Shown here: piece by piece, positions 25,113 through 27,134 of the stretch | Numbering within the stretch: position 1 is the stretch's first letter | Layout: each line of letters opens with the position of its first letter | DNA from: an uncultured Bacteriovorax sp. | GTDB lineage: Bacteria; Bdellovibrionota; Bacteriovoracia; Bacteriovoracales; Bacteriovoracaceae | Direction of reading: 5' to 3' | Assembly: GCA_946480715.1 (NCBI GenBank) | Contig: CAMLKK010000034.1 | Location: 1-27,134 of the forward strand | Length of the DNA: 27,134 bases | Translations under genes and position numbers: made by a program | The notes under the pieces: model-generated | Seen by the model: only the letters and a program-made list of their open reading frames with translations | Told to the model about the DNA's origin: nothing | Database searches by the model: none

Positions 25113-25538
25113 ATGTCGACATTAAATCTAGACGTCTACATGCCCATTGTTATTTTGATCGTTCTGGCCGTTCTTGTGGCCGGTGGTTCATTACTTTTGG
25201 GAAGTTTTATTCGTCCTCAGAATCCTAACAAGCTAAAAGAAACAGCTTATGAGTGTGGTGAGGAACCTATCGGGACGGCGTGGGCAAACTTCAACGTTCG
25301 CTTCTACGTAGTCGCTCTTATCTTCATCATTTTCGATGTTGAAAGCGCGCTGATGTTTCCAGTAGCAGCTGTTTACAAAAGATTTAATGAAATCGGTATG
25401 GGTGGAACTCTACTCATGTCGATACTTGCTTTCGTTTTAGTACTCGTGGCAGGTCTAGCATACTGCTGGAAGAAAGGTGACCTTGACTGGGTTAAAAGCT
25501 TTCATACTTCTCACACTAACATTGGCAAAAAGGAATAG
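25113..25538 (+). CDS. nuoA: NADH-quinone oxidoreductase subunit A
   Basis: NuoA is a small three-helix subunit of the membrane arm of respiratory complex I, near the quinone site. The 141-residue protein has helices at about 10-31, 66-88 and 96-120 and the conserved loop YECGEEPIGTAWANFNVRFY followed by FIIFDVESALMFP, which are diagnostic. The ATG at 25113 has GGAG 7 nt upstream. It overlaps nothing upstream and its TAG stop is 2 bp before the nuoH ATG. In most operons nuoB follows; here nuoH does. Confidence 0.97.
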   Translation: MSTLNLDVYMPIVILIVLAVLVAGGSLLLGSFIRPQNPNKLKETAYECGEEPIGTAWANFNVRFYVVALIFIIFDVESALMFPVAAVYKRFNEIGMGGTLLMSILAFVLVLVAGLAYCWKKGDLDWVKSFHTSHTNIGKKE

Positions 25539-25540
25539 TG

Positions 25541-26734
25541 ATGAATTCGACAGTCGTATCATATTTTGCTCAATCAAATGAATTCGCTAATGTTTCAGCT
25601 TGGCTTTCAAAAATTCTAGGTTTCGATGCTTCATCTCTCCTAGCATTTTTCATCTTCGCTGTTGTGGCCTTGATTATCGTTGGTGCTATGGCAACAATCG
25701 GTGGTCTTGGAACATACGCTGAAAGAAAAATTTCTGCTGACCTTCAAGCACGTATCGGTCCTAACCGTGTTGGTCCATTTGGTTTACTTCAATTCTTAGC
25801 TGACGGTGTGAAGATGATTCTTAAAGAAGACATCATCACAAGCGGTGCTGATAAGTTCGTTTTCAATCTTGCTCCAGTGATCTGTTTGGTTGGTGTATTT
25901 GCAACTCTTGCAGTTGTTCCTTACTCAAGCGGATTCATGCTTTCAGATTTAAACGTAGGTATCTTCTACTTAGTAGGTATGGCTTCTCTCGTTGGTGTTG
26001 GCGTTTTCCTTGGTGGATATGCTTCAAACTCAAAGTGGTCTATGCTTGGTGGTATGCGTGGAGCTTCGCAAATTATTTCTTACGAAATTCCAGCGACAAT
26101 CACAATCATCTCAATCGTTCTTCTTGCCGGTGGTCTTTCAATGAAGACTCTCATCAGCGGTCAAGGTGGAGCTCCTCACGAGTGGTACATTTTCCATAAC
26201 CCATTCGCTTTCATTGGTTTCTTTATTTACTTCATCTCTGCGCTTGCAGAAACAAACCGTGCACCATTCGATTTACCAGAAGCGGAATCAGAACTTGTAT
26301 CTGGTTACCACACTGAATATTCTGGTATGAAGTTCGGTTTCTTCGCTCTTGCTGAATACATCGAAGTTTTCGTTGTGTGTGCAGTAGCAGTTGCTCTATT
26401 CCTTGGTGGATACAAAGTTCCTTTCGATCTAGGTTCTGGAAAAATCTTCATGGAACTTGGCCTTGATGGAATGCTTGCTCAAAACATTGGTCAGTTATTA
26501 GAGTTAGGATCATTCTTAACTAAAACTCTTATCCTTTATTATGTTGTTATCTGGATTCGTTGGACGCTTCCACGTCTTCGCGTTGACCAACTAATGACAC
26601 TTTGTTGGAAATACTTAACTCCAATTGCTCTTTTCAATCTTCTTGGGATTGCTATTTGGATGTGGGCTTTCAACAACCAATCAATGTTTAACTTAATTTT
26701 CCACGCGGCCGGCTCTGCTGGTGGCGGACACTAA
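25541..26734 (+). CDS. nuoH: NADH-quinone oxidoreductase subunit H
   Basis: NuoH links the membrane arm to the hydrophilic arm and forms part of the quinone chamber. The ATG at 25541 is used rather than the GTG three bases before it because AGGA lies 6 nt upstream of the ATG. The 397-residue protein has about eight to nine helices and the conserved cytoplasmic segments AERKISADLQARIGPNRVGP with LQFLADGVKMILKED, and AETNRAPFDLPEAESELVSG followed by EYSGMKFGFFALAEY, all family hallmarks. The N-terminal region (about 1-35) is longer than in E. coli. It follows nuoA immediately and precedes nuoJ by 18 bp. Confidence 0.97.
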   Translation: MNSTVVSYFAQSNEFANVSAWLSKILGFDASSLLAFFIFAVVALIIVGAMATIGGLGTYAERKISADLQARIGPNRVGPFGLLQFLADGVKMILKEDIITSGADKFVFNLAPVICLVGVFATLAVVPYSSGFMLSDLNVGIFYLVGMASLVGVGVFLGGYASNSKWSMLGGMRGASQIISYEIPATITIISIVLLAGGLSMKTLISGQGGAPHEWYIFHNPFAFIGFFIYFISALAETNRAPFDLPEAESELVSGYHTEYSGMKFGFFALAEYIEVFVVCAVAVALFLGGYKVPFDLGSGKIFMELGLDGMLAQNIGQLLELGSFLTKTLILYYVVIWIRWTLPRLRVDQLMTLCWKYLTPIALFNLLGIAIWMWAFNNQSMFNLIFHAAGSAGGGH

Positions 26735-26752
26735 TAAGGAAGGGGTTCTAAA

Positions 26753-27134
26753 GTGTTTACGAATACACTCTTTTTATTATCTGCGGTTTTAACTCTTGGT
26801 GGAGCTTTTGCCGTAGTTTATAGCAAAAACTTAATGCACGCGTGTGTGTACCTTCTCGCTTCTCTATTTGGAGTTGCTGGTTTGTATGCTTGTATCGGTG
26901 CGGATTTCCTCGCTGCTACTCAACTTGTTGTGTACGCTGGTGGTGTCGTTATTCTTATGTTGTTCGCCATCATGTTAACAGGTGGGACAAGCAATAAAAT
27001 CAACCGTTATGGATTAGAAAAAATTCCTTCAATGGGTAACAAGAAAACTTTTGCAATCGCAGGATTTGCTGCTGTTGTGACAGCTCTTATTCTCGCAAAA
27101 ATCATTCTTGGTGCAGTTAAAGTTCAAAAACTTC
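26753..27134 (+). CDS. nuoJ: NADH-quinone oxidoreductase subunit J, N-terminal part (cut by window edge)
   Basis: The reading frame starts with GTG at 26753, 6 nt after GGAAGGGG, and stays open to the window end (127 codons). The translation has helices at about 4-22, 28-50 and 53-78, with ATQLVVYAGGVVILMLFAIM matching the conserved NuoJ core (QLVVYAGAVxVLFxFVxM). NuoJ is a membrane subunit between NuoA/H and the antiporter-like subunits. nuoI, usually between nuoH and nuoJ, is missing. The rest of the gene and presumably nuoK-N lie beyond the edge. Confidence 0.92.
   Translation, partial: MFTNTLFLLSAVLTLGGAFAVVYSKNLMHACVYLLASLFGVAGLYACIGADFLAATQLVVYAGGVVILMLFAIMLTGGTSNKINRYGLEKIPSMGNKKTFAIAGFAAVVTALILAKIILGAVKVQKL

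Noticed and set aside
26752..26775. AGTGT/ACACT stem followed by T-run at the nuoJ start as a terminator
   Set aside because: The stem is only 5 bp and AT-rich, and it contains the GTG start of a well-supported gene.

Overview
The window is a chromosomal replication-origin region. Reading left to right it holds yidC-yidD-rnpA-rpmH on the minus strand, then dnaA, a gene-free 618-bp segment packed with DnaA boxes (oriC), and dnaN-recF-gyrB-gyrA on the plus strand. AT-rich DNA, Gram-negative traits (a lipobox lipoprotein, SurA/PpiC-type periplasmic folding factors, the large-insert form of GyrB) and the mix of neighbours suggest a member of the Bdellovibrionota, perhaps the Bacteriovorax/Peredibacter side. 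That placement is inference from general resemblance, not from a search.

Layout. 1-1795 (minus): membrane insertion and RNase P genes, with yidC cut by the window edge. 1796-1980: divergent regulatory gap. 1981-3528: dnaA. 3529-4146: oriC with seven exact TTATCCACA boxes, further variants and an AT-rich putative unwinding element. 4147-13898 (plus): nine tightly packed genes, dnaN-recF-gyrB-gyrA, a TPR lipoprotein, two small ATP synthase accessory membrane proteins, atpB and atpE, closed by a strong bidirectional terminator. 13959-14463: a small minus-strand unit with a consensus promoter, a strong Shine-Dalgarno, a 22-codon micro-ORF and an 83-codon ORF. 14532-25013 (minus): mfd, ppiC, surA-like, pdxA, uvrA, a SpoU-family RNA methyltransferase and a secreted Cys-rich repeat protein, mostly overlapping or closely spaced. 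25113-27134 (plus): nuoA-nuoH-nuoJ, the start of a complex I cluster lacking the hydrophilic-arm genes at the expected places.

How it fits together. The left and central parts are the usual replication and gyrase core, co-directional with forks leaving oriC. Only part of the Fo sector of ATP synthase (a and c) is attached to this core, so the remaining subunits must be encoded elsewhere. The minus block pairs DNA repair (Mfd, UvrA) with periplasmic folding (PpiC, SurA-like) and vitamin B6 synthesis (PdxA), and runs head-on to the rightward fork.

The most interesting non-gene signals are the orphan micro-ORF unit at 14292-14463, long perfect inverted repeats inside recF (12 bp) and just after gyrA (11 bp, inside the next gene's signal-peptide codons), a 10-bp inverted repeat enclosing the surA-like ribosome binding site and start codon, and a c-subunit carrying all three classical sodium ligands together with a signal peptide. 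No mobile element, CRISPR array, tRNA or rRNA was seen.
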